From: Agromyces badenianii
GTDB taxonomy: Bacteria > Actinomycetota > Actinomycetes > Actinomycetales > Microbacteriaceae
Direction of reading: 5' to 3'
DNA: 64,000 nt
Assembly: GCF_003070885.1 (NCBI RefSeq)
Contig: NZ_CP028913.1
Location: forward strand, 2,852,001-2,916,000
The translations under genes were made by a program, and so were the position numbers. How positions within the stretch are numbered: the stretch's first letter is position 1; the number at the start of each line of letters is the position of its first letter. The notes under the pieces were generated by a model, which had not been told where the DNA came from, made no database searches, and worked only from the letters and a program-made list of their open reading frames with translations. Positions 10,701 through 19,739 of this stretch are shown here, in pieces.

Positions 10701-12453
10701 CGATCAGGCGCTCGGACCCGATCGTCGAGGGGTTCGGCTGCTCGTTGTTCACGGTCGCGTGGAAGCTCACGTCGGTGGTCGCGCCCGGCACCGCCCAGAT
10801 CTCGTCGCGGGCGATGTTCTTCTCGATCGTGGTCGAGACCCGACCGGGCTGCCGCGTGATGTCAGCGGAGTCCTCGTCGGCGCCCTGCTTTCCGACCGCG
10901 TCGGTCACGGTCGACGTGGTCTCGTTCGTGCTCACGACGTCTTCGGTGCCGACGGCCTGGGCGGTCACGGTGAACGGCAGCGTGGCGGCGGCGTTCTGGA
11001 TGATCGGTCCGGTGAACGCCACCGTGAACCCGACGACGCCCGCCCTCGTCGGGTCGGGCAGCGTGTTCGGGGCGTCCGCCGCGAGCGTCTCCTCCGACCC
11101 GTCGTCGTAGACGTAGGTGACCGTCGCACCGGTGGAATTCGGCGGCCACACCACGCCGCTCGTGAACCCGTCGAAGTCGAGGCCCTGCTCACCGAGGTCG
11201 GGCGACCCGGGGGTCGGCTCCTGGATGACCATGGAGGTGACGGGTCGGAACCCGTTGGTCGACGTGATCGTCGCCGTCGTCTGTTGCCCCCCGAGGAGGT
11301 TCGGGTTGGCGAACGACTTCTCGGTGTCGACGACCGGTCCGGTGTTCGAGACGACGACGTCGCCGGGCGCGGTCTTCGGCGTGCTCGAGTCGCCGTGCAC
11401 CACGATGTTCGACGACGCGGTGTTGGGCACGGTCACCGACTGCTCCGCCGGGATTCCCTCGACCGTGTCGTTCGTCTCGGCGCCGATGCCGATCGCCGCC
11501 TGCTCGTCTGCGGGCGTCGGCGGCAGCGGGCCCGTCGTCGAGCTGAACGTGAAGCGCAGCCCTTTCACGTCGGAGAGCGGGTCGACGTCGGGGATGTCCG
11601 TGAAGTCGGTCGGGATCGGTCCGGTCGTGTACGCGACCTTCCAGACCCCGTCGGTGTCGAGCCACTCGATCTCGACCTGGTCGGCACCGGCCGGCGGGGT
11701 GATCGAGGTGATGCCGGTGAAGTCGAAGTACGAGTCGAAAGGACTCGCGACGCCCTCGGCGGGATCCTGCACGACGATCTGGTCGACGGAGCGGTTCGAG
11801 GCGTTGCCGCCGCCGATCGTGTAGTCGACGGGTTGGCCGGCAAGAGCGGGGATGCCGGGGGTGCCATCGGGCTGGTGGTCGTCGACCGACTTCTGCACGG
11901 TCGAGTCGAGCACCTCGGTCACTTCGATGGAGATCGCCGCCGAGGCATCCGTCGGCACGGCGTTGTCGGCCGTGGCATGCACGGTGTTCACGATCTCGGT
12001 GCCGTCGTAGTCGGCGCTGACGTCTGCGGGCACCTGCACGAAGACCGTGATCGAGGCCTTCGACCCGGCCGGCTGCCCCGTGCCGGCCGCGCCCGCCCTG
12101 GTGAAGTCGACCGTGAAGTCGGCCCCGTCGACGGCGACCGTGCTCGTGCCGCCACCGCTCACGACCACGGGGTTCGACACCGCCGGGTCGAAGATCAGCG
12201 GCGCCGGCAGGGTATCGGTGAGTTCCGCGTTGATGCACGTGTCGACGAGGTTGCTGTTGCAGATCAGCTCGATCGTGTAGTTGAACTGCTCACCGGGCTC
12301 GTACGGGGAGGTGTCGGGGTCGACCGTCTTGGTGAGGAGGAATTCGGCGTCGCCGGGCGCTGCGTACGCCGCCGGAAGTGCGTTGGGAGCGGTGAGCCCG
12401 ATGGCGAAGACGACTGCGATGGCCCCCGCGAGCGCACGACGAATGACCGACAT
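4756..12453 (-). CDS. Giant LPATG-anchored surface protein with DUF5979-like modules
   Basis: A 2565-residue secreted protein. Residues 1-31 form a signal peptide ending PAAYAA. A long beta-rich region follows, made of DUF11-like isopeptide/Ig-type repeats (roughly 35-1800). Six modules of 100-130 residues run from about 1832 to 2515. Each opens with a strand like LEKTVSG or VVKSVTG, has one Cys in an LxC context and a second before a TE/EE pair, and ends in an N-x-Y/F strand. LPATG at 2527-2531, a hydrophobic helix and RRRRGRA make a sortase signal. A GAGGGGGA ribosome site precedes the ATG. No sortase gene is in the window. The likely role is adhesion or a surface stalk; the ligand is unknown. 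Confidence 0.9.
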   Translation of the reverse strand: MSVIRRALAGAIAVVFAIGLTAPNALPAAYAAPGDAEFLLTKTVDPDTSPYEPGEQFNYTIELICNSNLVDTCINAELTDTLPAPLIFDPAVSNPVVVSGGGTSTVAVDGADFTVDFTRAGAAGTGQPAGSKASITVFVQVPADVSADYDGTEIVNTVHATADNAVPTDASAAISIEVTEVLDSTVQKSVDDHQPDGTPGIPALAGQPVDYTIGGGNASNRSVDQIVVQDPAEGVASPFDSYFDFTGITSITPPAGADQVEIEWLDTDGVWKVAYTTGPIPTDFTDIPDVDPLSDVKGLRFTFSSTTGPLPPTPADEQAAIGIGAETNDTVEGIPAEQSVTVPNTASSNIVVHGDSSTPKTAPGDVVVSNTGPVVDTEKSFANPNLLGGQQTTATITSTNGFRPVTSMVIQEPTPGSPDLGEQGLDFDGFTSGVVWPPNSTGATVTYVYDDGSEETLAADAPNTLPDPTRAGVVGFTVAFTGPIIQNAAATLPFTVTAQAVGTEDVVSTNETTSTVTDAVGKQGADEDSADITRQPGRVSTTIEKNIARDEIWAVPGATTDVSFHATVNNEQPNPSTIGSERLIVSDPPDPQPGDPVTPFWNAFDADQIVAGVAANTDLQVQYWDGTAWVNLPGGQLDGEGTLVVAIPSGLKDEIEGIRFVYTPKPGELLPPGFQVTPTVTVETRDRFRDGSGSVADAAEAADPLTVANTAGSEVANPNDASPDDNTATDGDQIDLKPFDSDGSGIDLLAKRWLVDPIDPLFAFSGDQRTARVSWSTDGLPFDSVAITDDPMAGPAYGDAAIAQSAFDAWNLVEIAAIDSTLDPMMPYDRIAAVELFNGATGSWQNVTTAACGDGTACDGAFPGYTLSADEVGTTRAVRITYEEGSHRGGGTGPAPGSGVAASYDHQRLLDLVFQLRDFTRSDGGPVTGTLHSEDYNSGQPGIVSNTAELVGEGPAPVDRVDSDLITILDSTVNVSVSKAFDQDSLPIPPATTPSSRYPLVNTTITARNETEAAVATLRISDPAPGSATDVYEYLNLYRIASISVPDGATQSTVTLTREGGSVDPPISIDDALALGHSQLSDVIGVEVLHTDPGGVSIQSTAQSTVVLTYQARKTQRSAPADPVTTADLATNVAGAEVTRPGDNPAIDEASGTATDTLPFVEATYGVVAQKAIDPASRYENEPRDGYTVTLTGQPTGNVRTRELAITDAEATFWNAFELASFPTATLPPNLHQLRVSALVGVEWALDAGTGELGYTCDGSADLTACWVVDDWQNAASDGAVVPVLPNGVSNADVRGLRFEVRVDADGSNWENPINPIVPIAFTADRLEFLHFGPTGQVDSVPVPSTQPGQPTAPGETVPGTMTDVVEVHGTGSWIDTGDTVWEADAGATATTQLLHLQNAIRVEKAPGNGSDGAASQQFPPIGAIPYRMTVTNTGDWPMTGLELTDQVATDADGSLLVPQPDADPVFGFTLTAGDGTELDASGFSGALDTTTGAVTITVPDGFVFEPGDALVISAALQFRLRLAPGTPVGNTITATSDRTFDRCESTAFAQPVPATQVVEACAANTTVNPTAAAPIALQKAVRGVGAGVPGVDPADSNYNDLGVLNTTDPSSGEACAEPNAMISGYYLGGCVPITRPGGVQRWAIGFTNLGNVPVDSIGGIDVLPGVGDTGVTVGTSRGSEWSPTFLGNVTVFDPSVVFTSSYMTTVPARECNAADIEFSTRTTPMPTSDPCYADVSARDWIEFTDATPAAELAQAKALKVVVTWVDGIGLTPRASGALTFDTQTPLSNPAAVNGGLPIAWNAVAAGSRSVFDGVEIYQGPVEPVRSGVAVPTGEIALEKQVVLPDGWPDEWQLPGSYDFDVQCTSGGEAVALVDGEGDPASPVTVPADGTRVAFGAGTSLPMYSDCTVQEIAAQGSTVTYDPAGVGDRSGTVTARRDLTVRPDIHHPAPDSGEVEQVTVTNSYELGGFSVSKTVDNGGAENQDGVPIEYETSYRFTASCEFEGATVLDVEFELTGGAVRPFTGLPAGSDCTVEETEQRGAGTTIVVTQNGVDDDRGDTASAEFTVLPDDEEDQSVTLVAVTNHYTVGSVEVVKSVTGTGADAWGGSFGDFEVRLVCTLTAANPDTVYDGTHTLTKDAPGDAWLVEHLPTGAECRVTETDAGGATESTVTPESIVVGDASAGEPVRVDIENEFRTGALDVLKQVAGPGAPAFSEGEYVFEVVCTSGGETVVDQELVVESDGGEGPFRSDTITGIPVGAECVVTETVAGNADEPAPPVTVTIPDQTEQGVETVVTAGFVNKFSLGTVELVKQVDGEAADAEYVTGAVFTVQVTCQVEVDGQLVTLHDGAVEITAGETVEIVDADGDPVLLPGGTHCFGAETDAGGASAWSVDFDSYDDAAIVEASETAQRLTITATNTFEFGSLELEKTVSGVTSQATGKTFRIELTCVLDRGANDPYVALDAEPIAITAGETKRIDGLPIGTECWAEEVDAGGAAAVTVSATEAAPVVVGGGAPVTITVDNRFDLPLPATGVDGGELAARLISALLMIGGGFAVIAIVRRRRGRA

Positions 12454-12580
12454 GAAATCCCCCTCGCCCTCGGCCGCCCCTACGACCGCCCCATGGGCAA
12501 ACTCGGGCGCCCTTCGGATCGGGCACCCGCTTCGACCCTATCGAGGGCGCGCTCGAGAAGGAAGACTCGCCGTCGCGACC

Positions 12581-13867
12581 TCAGCCGAGCAGGTCGTGCA
12601 GCGTGACGATCTCGTCGCGGCCCGGGCCGACGCCGATCGCCGAGATGCGGGAGCCGCTCATGGCCTCGAGCTCGCGCACGTACGACTGCGCGTTCGCGGG
12701 AAGGTCGGAGAACTCGCGGGCACCGGAGATGTCCTCGGTCCAGCCGGGGAACTCCTCGTAGATCGGCTTCGCGTGGTGGAAATCGGACTGCGAGACGGGC
12801 ACCTCGTCGAAGCGCTGGCCGTCGACGTCGTAGGCGACCGCCACGGGGATGCGATCGATGCCGGTGAGCACGTCGAGCTTCGTGAGCACGAAGTCGGTGA
12901 CGCCGTTGATGCGCGAGGCGTATCGCGCGATCGGCGCGTCGTACCACCCGGTGCGACGGCGACGCCCGGTCGTGGTGCCGAACTCGTGGCCCTGCTCGGT
13001 GAGGAAGTCGCCCCACTCGTCGAAGAGCTCGGTCGGGAAGGGGCCGGCGCCCACGCGGGTCGTGTACGCCTTCACGACGGCGATGACCCGGTCGATGCGG
13101 TTCGGCGCGATGCCCGAACCGGTGACGGCGCCGCCGCTCGTCGCGTTCGACGAGGTGACGAAGGGGTAGGTGCCGTGGTCGACGTCGAGCATCGTGGCCT
13201 GGCCGCCCTCGAAGAGCACCGTCTCGCCGGCATCGAGCGCGCGGTGCAGCAGCAGCGAGGTGTCGGTGACCATCGGGCGCAGCCGCTCGACGTAGCCGAG
13301 CAGCTCGTCGACGACCTCGTCGACGCCGATGGCCCGACGGTTGTAGACCTTCACGAGCAGGTGGTTCTTCTGGTCGAGGGCGCCCTCGACCTTCTGCCGC
13401 AGGATGTTCTCGTCGAACAGGTCTTGCATGCGGATGCCGACGCGGTTGATCTTGTCGGCGTAGGCCGGGCCGATGCCGCGGCCGGTCGTGCCGATCTGGC
13501 GCTTGCCGAGGAAGCGCTCGGTGACCTTGTCGAGGGTGCGGTGGTATTGCGTGATGAGGTGCGCGTTGGCCGAGATGCGCAGCTTCGAGACATCCACGCT
13601 GCGGGCCTCGAGGCCCTCGAGCTCTTCGAAGAGCACTTCGACGTCGACGACGACGCCGTTGCCGATGACCGGCGTGACGCCGGGCGTGAGGATGCCCGAC
13701 GGCAGCAGGTGCAGGGCGTACTTCTCGTCACCGATGACGACGGTGTGCCCGGCATTGTTGCCGCCGTTGAACTTGACGACGTAGTCGAGGCGCGAGCCGA
13801 GCAGGTCGGTCGCCTTGCCCTTGCCCTCGTCGCCCCACTGTGCACCGATCAGTACGGCTGCGGGCAT
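12581..13867 (-). CDS. purA: Adenylosuccinate synthetase
   Basis: A 428-residue enzyme, the normal family length. It joins IMP and aspartate using GTP in the first committed step of AMP synthesis in the cytoplasm. The N-terminal GTP-binding loop [17 protein letters not shown] contains the catalytic Asp, followed by [12 protein letters not shown] and the [15 protein letters not shown] switch region. The ATG at 13867 follows GGAGAGGACTGAC. The stop codon of the upstream DUF3151 gene lies inside this ribosome-binding region, so the two genes are coupled. Confidence 0.98.
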   Translation of the reverse strand: MPAAVLIGAQWGDEGKGKATDLLGSRLDYVVKFNGGNNAGHTVVIGDEKYALHLLPSGILTPGVTPVIGNGVVVDVEVLFEELEGLEARSVDVSKLRISANAHLITQYHRTLDKVTERFLGKRQIGTTGRGIGPAYADKINRVGIRMQDLFDENILRQKVEGALDQKNHLLVKVYNRRAIGVDEVVDELLGYVERLRPMVTDTSLLLHRALDAGETVLFEGGQATMLDVDHGTYPFVTSSNATSGGAVTGSGIAPNRIDRVIAVVKAYTTRVGAGPFPTELFDEWGDFLTEQGHEFGTTTGRRRRTGWYDAPIARYASRINGVTDFVLTKLDVLTGIDRIPVAVAYDVDGQRFDEVPVSQSDFHHAKPIYEEFPGWTEDISGAREFSDLPANAQSYVRELEAMSGSRISAIGVGPGRDEIVTLHDLLG

Positions 13868-13868
13868 G

Positions 13869-14417
13869 TCAGTCCTCTCCTGCCGCCGCGTCGGACGCGG
13901 CGGGTTCGGCGAGCGGGTCACCGGTGTGTGTTTCGACGGATGTTGCGGGCGTGAAGGTCTCGGACGTCGAGATGATCGTGATCAGCTGGGTCGGCGTGAA
14001 CTCCGAGGCGATGCGGGCGGGCGCCCCGGCGTCTGCGGTGGCGAGCTCGTCGGCCAGGCGCGCGGCGCGGTCGCCGAGGCCGAGGCTCTGGGCGGCGCGG
14101 CGCTGGGTGTCGAGGGCGCGCAGGTAGGCGCGATTGGGTTCATCCGACCAGGGAACGAGATCGCCCGGCTGCCAGCCGGCGGCGGTGAGCTGCTCGCGGG
14201 CGAAGTCGGCTGCGACGGAGGCGAAGGCGAAGGACTCGATGGCCCGGCCCTCGGAATCGGCGAGGTCGGCGAGTTCGGTCCAGGCGAGCGGCGACGACGG
14301 ATGCCCCGCGACGACCGTCGAGACGGACGTGCGATCACCCGCGGCGAGCGCCCGCCTCACCTCGGGTTCGTCGGCGAGTGACGCCTCGGGCTCCGATGCT
14401 GATTGGTCTGCAGTCAC
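13869..14417 (-). CDS. DUF3151 family protein
   Basis: A 182-residue soluble protein with a GTG start at 14417. The core, with [39 protein letters not shown] and [16 protein letters not shown], matches the actinobacterial DUF3151 family. That family is often encoded next to fructose-bisphosphate aldolase or purA, as here. Function is unknown. The C-terminal 45 residues are acidic and low in complexity, longer than I expect for the family. TAAGGT at 14423-14428 (minus strand) lies five bases before the GTG, so the message may be leaderless. The gene heads a two-gene unit with purA. Confidence 0.87.
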   Translation of the reverse strand: MTADQSASEPEASLADEPEVRRALAAGDRTSVSTVVAGHPSSPLAWTELADLADSEGRAIESFAFASVAADFAREQLTAAGWQPGDLVPWSDEPNRAYLRALDTQRRAAQSLGLGDRAARLADELATADAGAPARIASEFTPTQLITIISTSETFTPATSVETHTGDPLAEPAASDAAAGED

Positions 14418-14484
14418 ACTCAACCTTACCGCGAGGCCGGTTCGAGGCTCGGGAAGCGGCGGCGGCGGAGCCGCGGAGCGCTGA

Positions 14485-15978
<1,494 letters not shown>

Positions 15979-15997
15979 GCGGAGCCGGCCGGCCGAT

Positions 15998-16029
15998 CAG
16001 GCAGCGGTCTGCTCAGGCGGCGGTCTGCT
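15998..16029. repeat. Tandem 16-bp duplication at the end of the NTF2-like gene
   Basis: CAGGCAGCGGTCTGCT (15998-16013) is followed directly by CAGGCGGCGGTCTGCT (16014-16029), one mismatch. On the minus strand each copy encodes the end of the protein (QTAA and stop), so the copy past the stop codon is a duplicate of the gene's own 3' end. Confidence 0.85.
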
Positions 16030-16381
16030 GGTGCGCGGCGACCCGCCACGCACCGTCGTCGATGAGATACGTCGTCGACATGCGCAGGTTCACGGTGTCG
16101 TCGCCGCGGCGGGCGACCGCCCGGTAGACGAGGATGCCCGCCCGGTCGCCGAGCCGGATCACGGCGGGCTCGTGCAGGTGGTACTCCTCCCACGGCGCCA
16201 CGCCCCGGAAAGCGGCGAGGATGTCGTCACGACCGAGCACCGCGCCCTCGATGATCATGAGCGCGTCGCGCGTCATCACCCGCTGGTAGTGCTCACCGCC
16301 TCGACCTTCGACGATCGAGCGCCATCCGGCGTGTTCTTCGTGCATCAGGCGGGCGGGCAGATCGTCGGTGATCTCGGTCAT
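16013..16381 (-). CDS. NTF2/SnoaL-like (DUF4440) small protein
   Basis: A 122-residue single-domain protein with the cone-shaped NTF2 fold signature: an N-terminal helix (LPARLMHEEHAGWRSIVEG), then YYxxxMxxDA-like and GxxxxxAFRGVAPWEEY elements, and a C-terminal strand WRVAAHQQTAA. Family members are small-molecule binding proteins or isomerase-like enzymes; no catalytic assignment is possible. TAGCGT (minus strand, 16388-16393) lies six bases before the ATG, so it may be leaderless and monocistronic. The 3' end is duplicated (see the tandem repeat there). Confidence 0.8.
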   Translation of the reverse strand: MTEITDDLPARLMHEEHAGWRSIVEGRGGEHYQRVMTRDALMIIEGAVLGRDDILAAFRGVAPWEEYHLHEPAVIRLGDRAGILVYRAVARRGDDTVNLRMSTTYLIDDGAWRVAAHQQTAA

Positions 16382-16459
16382 ACCCCAACGCTAACGGCCA
16401 TCGGATGCCGCGGGAAGGGCTGACCGGCATCACGCGCTGTTCCTCAGCACTTCACTTCT

Positions 16460-16476
16460 CGGCCGAGTCGGCCGAC
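16460..16476 (-). terminator. Short GC hairpin after corA
   Basis: TCGGCC at 16460-16465 pairs with GGCCGA at 16471-16476 around a five-base loop, starting eight bases after the corA stop codon. A stem of six pairs without a T-run is only a modest terminator candidate. Confidence 0.45.
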
Positions 16477-16483
16477 CGCGGGC

Positions 16484-17500
16484 TCAGAGCCAGTTGCGGC
16501 TCTTGAACACCCCGTAGAGCACGAAGCCGAGTAGCACCATGAGCAGCACGGCGAACGGGTAGCCCCACGCCCAGTGCAGCTCGGGCATGTGCGTGAAGTT
16601 CATGCCGTAGACCGTGCCGATGAGCGTGGGAGCGAAGAGGATGGCCGCCCAGCTCGAGATCTTCTTCGTCTGCTCGCTCTGGGCGAGGCTCGTCTCGGTG
16701 AGGCGTTTCATCTCCTCGTTCTGGCGCTGGCCGACGAGGGTCGCGTGCACCGTGAGGGCGTTCTGCAGCAGCTGACGGAACGACTCGCCGCGCTCGACGG
16801 CGCGGAAGACATGGTCGAGCACGTCGCGAAGGTAGCGCTGCAGCTCGAGGTCGACGCCGTACTTCTCGAATCCCCGCTCGAGGGCCTGGAACATGTCGAC
16901 GAGCGGACGGGTCGCCCGCTGGAACTCCATGACCTCGCTCGCGAGATCGTAGATGCGGCGGGTGACCATCGGGTCGCCGTCGAAGAGCTGCTCCTCGATC
17001 TCGTCGATGTCGTTCTCGAGGCCGGCGAGCACGGGGGCGTAGCCGTCGACGACCTCGTCGAGGATCGCGTAGAGCACCGCCTCGGGGCCCTTCGCGAGGA
17101 GCTCGGGCGAGTGCTCGAGCCGGTCGCGCACCTTCGCGAGGTCGGGCGACTCGGCGCGGCGAACGGTGATCGCGTAGTCGGCGCCGACGAAGACGTGCAG
17201 CTCGCCGAACTCGACCTCCTCTTCGGCGTCGAGGTAGCGGGCCGGGCGGAGCACCACGAAGAGCGCGTCGCCGTATCGCTCGAGCTTCGCGCGCTGGTGA
17301 CCCTTGCGGGCGTCTTCGACGGCGAGCGGATGCAGGCCGAATTCGGCCGCGACGGCCGCGAGCTCTTCGGGCGTGGGGCGGTACAGGCCGATCCACGCGA
17401 AGCCCCCGTGCTCGGCGCGCAGCTCGAACGACTCGTGAAGGCTCGTCGGGGAGGCGACGCGCGCGCCGTCGCGGTAGATCGCGTTGTCGATGACAGTCAT
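16484..17500 (-). CDS. corA: CorA family magnesium/cobalt channel
   Basis: A 338-residue protein, ATG at 17500. The N-terminal alpha/beta cytoplasmic domain (about 1-220) is followed by a long stalk helix and two C-terminal membrane helices. The first ends in the diagnostic GMN motif (TVYGMNFTHMPE), and the short outer loop carries HWAWGYP. A charged RNWL tail closes the protein. CorA pentamers let Mg2+ (also Co2+, Ni2+) in and gate on bound Mg2+. The gene follows an rRNA/tRNA methylase gene by about 50 bases on the same strand. Confidence 0.95.
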   Translation of the reverse strand: MTVIDNAIYRDGARVASPTSLHESFELRAEHGGFAWIGLYRPTPEELAAVAAEFGLHPLAVEDARKGHQRAKLERYGDALFVVLRPARYLDAEEEVEFGELHVFVGADYAITVRRAESPDLAKVRDRLEHSPELLAKGPEAVLYAILDEVVDGYAPVLAGLENDIDEIEEQLFDGDPMVTRRIYDLASEVMEFQRATRPLVDMFQALERGFEKYGVDLELQRYLRDVLDHVFRAVERGESFRQLLQNALTVHATLVGQRQNEEMKRLTETSLAQSEQTKKISSWAAILFAPTLIGTVYGMNFTHMPELHWAWGYPFAVLLMVLLGFVLYGVFKSRNWL

Positions 17501-17550
17501 CGAGGCAAGTCTCGCACGGGTCGCCCGCCGGTCGAGGAGCGACGACCCGG

Positions 17551-18216
17551 CTACGGCACGGCGTGCGTGAGCACCCAGGAGTGCATCGCGATCGCCGCTG
17601 CAGCGCTCGCGTTGAGCGACCGGGTCGAGCCGTACTGCGTGATCTCGACGATCGCGTCGGCCACCGCCGTCGCCTCGGCCGACAGGCCCGGCCCTTCCTG
17701 GCCGAAGAGCAGCACGCAGCGCTCGGGCCACGCGAACGCCTCGATCGGCACGGACCCCTCGACGTTGTCGACGGCGATGATGGGCACGGATGCCTCGCGC
17801 GCCCACTCGGCGAACGCCGCGACATCCGGGTGGTATTCGACGTGCTGGTACCGGTCGGTCACCATCGCTCCCCGCTTGTTCCAGCGGCGACGGCCGATGA
17901 TGTGCACGGTGTCGGCGGCGAAGGCGTTGGCGCTGCGCACGATCGAGCCGATGTTCATGTCGTGCTGCCAGTTCTCGATGGCGACGTGGAACGGATGCCG
18001 GTGGGTGTCGAGGTCGGCGACGATCGCGTCCATGCGCCAGTAGCGGTAGCGGTCGATGACGTTGCGGGTGTCTCCGCGCTCGAGCAGTTCGGGGTCGAAG
18101 TGCTCGTCGCTCGGCCAGTCCGACTCGCCGCCGGGCCACGGGCCGACGCCGTGGGTCAGCGCAGGCTCGGCGTCGTTCGCTGGGTTCGCTTCGTGCACGT
18201 CTGCAACGGTACCCAT
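17551..18216 (-). CDS. SpoU/TrmH family RNA 2'-O-methyltransferase
   Basis: A 221-residue protein, ATG at 18216. The three knot motifs are visible: HDMNIGSIVRSANAF (motif 1), LLFGQEGPGLS (motif 2) and STRSLNASAAAAIAMHSWV (motif 3). The N-terminal 50 residues are an actinobacterial extension with an acidic character. Enzymes of this fold transfer a methyl from S-adenosylmethionine to a ribose 2'-OH of tRNA or rRNA; the target is not predictable. The gene is divergent from mntH, and 41 bases separate its start from the first manganese operator palindrome. Confidence 0.92.
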   Translation of the reverse strand: MGTVADVHEANPANDAEPALTHGVGPWPGGESDWPSDEHFDPELLERGDTRNVIDRYRYWRMDAIVADLDTHRHPFHVAIENWQHDMNIGSIVRSANAFAADTVHIIGRRRWNKRGAMVTDRYQHVEYHPDVAAFAEWAREASVPIIAVDNVEGSVPIEAFAWPERCVLLFGQEGPGLSAEATAVADAIVEITQYGSTRSLNASAAAAIAMHSWVLTHAVP

Positions 18217-18256
18217 TCCCACGCCGGCGCCGTGTGACGAACGGTTCCGAACCCGC

Positions 18257-18301
18257 TTTTCGGCATACCGAAATCTTGCTATGTTTTCGGTATGCCGAAA
18301 A
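18257..18301 (+). promoter_or_regulatory. Paired MntR operator and promoter over the mntH start
   Basis: Two palindromes, TTTCGGCATACCGAAA (18258-18273) and TTTCGGTATGCCGAAA (18285-18300), are exact reverse complements of each other and 27 bp apart centre to centre. The second contains the mntH ATG (18292). TATGTT (18280-18285) between them is a good -10 box, placing the transcription start on or beside the ATG. The mntH message would be leaderless, with one operator over the -35 region and one over the start. The obvious ligand is the MntR encoded two genes' length downstream. Confidence 0.8.
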
Positions 18302-19686
18302 CTCTCGACGATGAGCTGCACACCGCCGGCGCCGGCGCCTCCGGGCGCCGCGAGCGCGCAGCATCCGTGCCCCGCGTCGCATGGCTGATCGGCCCGGCGC
18401 TCGTGGCCGGCGTCGCCTACCTCGACCCCGGCAATGTCGCGAGCAACATGACGGCCGGCGCGCAGTACGGCTACCTGCTCGTGTGGGTCGTCGTGCTCGG
18501 CAACGTCATGGCCTGGCTCATCCAGTACCTCTCGGCGAAGCTCGGCATCGTCACGGGGCGCAGCCTCCCCGAAGTGCTCGGCGCCCGCATCACGAACCGC
18601 TGGGGCCGCCGCGCCTACTGGCTGCAGGCCGAACTCGTCGCCATGGCGACCGACCTCGCCGAGGTCATCGGCGGCGCCGTCGCCCTCAACCTGCTCTTCG
18701 GCGTTCCGCTGCTCTGGGGCGGGCTCATCACCGGCACCGTCTCCATCGCGCTGCTCGTGCTGCAGTCGCGGCGGGGCCCGCGCACCTTCGAGTTCGTCAT
18801 CATGGGGCTGCTCGCGATCATCGCGATCGGCTTCACCGTCGGGGTCTTCATCGCACCGCCCGACCCGGGGGGCCTGCTCGCCGGCCTCGTGCCGCGCTTC
18901 GCGGACACGAACTCGGTGCTTCTCGCCGCTTCGATCCTCGGCGCGACGATCATGCCGCACGCGATCTACGCGCACTCCGCCCTCACTCGCGACCGTTTCG
19001 CGACCCGGCGCGGAGGGCCGGGCGCCCGCCGCGACTCGGGCGACCCGACCCGTCGCATCGCGTGGCACGGCTTCGGCATCAGCCGGCCCGCCGATGAGCC
19101 GGCGCCCGCTCCCGGCACCTCGACCGAGGTGCCGACCGGGGTGCTCGTGCGCGCCACCCGCTGGGACGTGTCGATCGCGATGGCGATCGCCGGCACGGTG
19201 AACCTCTGCATCCTGCTGCTCGCCGCCGTGAACCTCGCGGGCGTCGAGGGCACTGACAGCCTCGAGGGCGCCTACGCCGCGCTCGGGGTCGCGCTCGGTC
19301 CCGTCGTCGCGACCCTCTTCGCGGTCGGCCTGCTCGCCTCGGGGCTCGCCTCGACCTCGGTCGGCGCCTACGCGGGTGCCGAGATCATGCACGGACTGCT
19401 GCACGTGCGGGTTCCGCTGATCCTCCGCCGGCTCGTGACCTTGATCCCGGCGCTCGCGATCCTCTGGCTCGGATTCGACCCGACGCTCTCGCTCGTGCTG
19501 AGCCAGGTCGTGCTGTCGTTCGGCATCCCGTTCGCGCTCGTGCCGCTCGTCGTGCTGACCGCGAAGGTGGGGGTGCTCGGCCAGTGGCGCAACCACTGGG
19601 CGACGACCGCGGCGGGAGTCGGGGCATCCGTCTTCCTGATCGTGCTCAACGGCGTGCTGCTCTGGCTCGTGTTCACGGGCGCCTGA
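18292..19686 (+). CDS. mntH: Nramp family manganese transporter
   Basis: A 464-residue protein with about 11 hydrophobic helices. TM1 has the DPGN metal motif (VAYLDPGNVASN) and TM6 has the MPH motif (ATIMPHAIYAHS). The Met in the latter is the residue that favours Mn2+/Fe2+ over Mg2+ and Ca2+ in this family. An extended hydrophilic loop of about 60 residues between TM6 and TM7 (19000-19150) is rich in Arg, Pro and Gly. The protein imports Mn2+ with protons. A paired palindrome covers the promoter and start codon, and a DtxR/MntR-type gene follows 53 bases downstream, so manganese-dependent repression is very likely. Confidence 0.95.
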   Translation: MPKTLDDELHTAGAGASGRRERAASVPRVAWLIGPALVAGVAYLDPGNVASNMTAGAQYGYLLVWVVVLGNVMAWLIQYLSAKLGIVTGRSLPEVLGARITNRWGRRAYWLQAELVAMATDLAEVIGGAVALNLLFGVPLLWGGLITGTVSIALLVLQSRRGPRTFEFVIMGLLAIIAIGFTVGVFIAPPDPGGLLAGLVPRFADTNSVLLAASILGATIMPHAIYAHSALTRDRFATRRGGPGARRDSGDPTRRIAWHGFGISRPADEPAPAPGTSTEVPTGVLVRATRWDVSIAMAIAGTVNLCILLLAAVNLAGVEGTDSLEGAYAALGVALGPVVATLFAVGLLASGLASTSVGAYAGAEIMHGLLHVRVPLILRRLVTLIPALAILWLGFDPTLSLVLSQVVLSFGIPFALVPLVVLTAKVGVLGQWRNHWATTAAGVGASVFLIVLNGVLLWLVFTGA

Positions 19687-19700
19687 TCTCACGACCCTGA

Positions 19701-19725
19701 GCCCGGCCCGGCCCGGCCCGGCCCG
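19701..19725. repeat. Five tandem GCCCG units before mntR
   Basis: GCCCG is repeated five times directly upstream of the TATCCT box (19727-19732) of mntR. Such a run can slip during replication. It sits where a -35 element would be, so copy number might influence mntR expression; that is inference. Confidence 0.8.
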
Positions 19726-19739
19726 CTATCCTGAGGCCG

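Noticed and set aside
9658..12606. A nearly 1000-codon open frame on the plus strand opposite the giant surface-protein gene
   Set aside because: Composition is Arg/Asp/Gly/Val-rich without domains, as expected opposite a GC-rich gene. The minus-strand frame has a signal peptide, repeated modules and an LPATG anchor.
18257..18301. Fur or DtxR/IdeR iron box upstream of mntH
   Set aside because: The palindrome TTTCGG-N4-CCGAAA does not match iron-box consensus sequences, and the linked regulator has manganese-type ligands.
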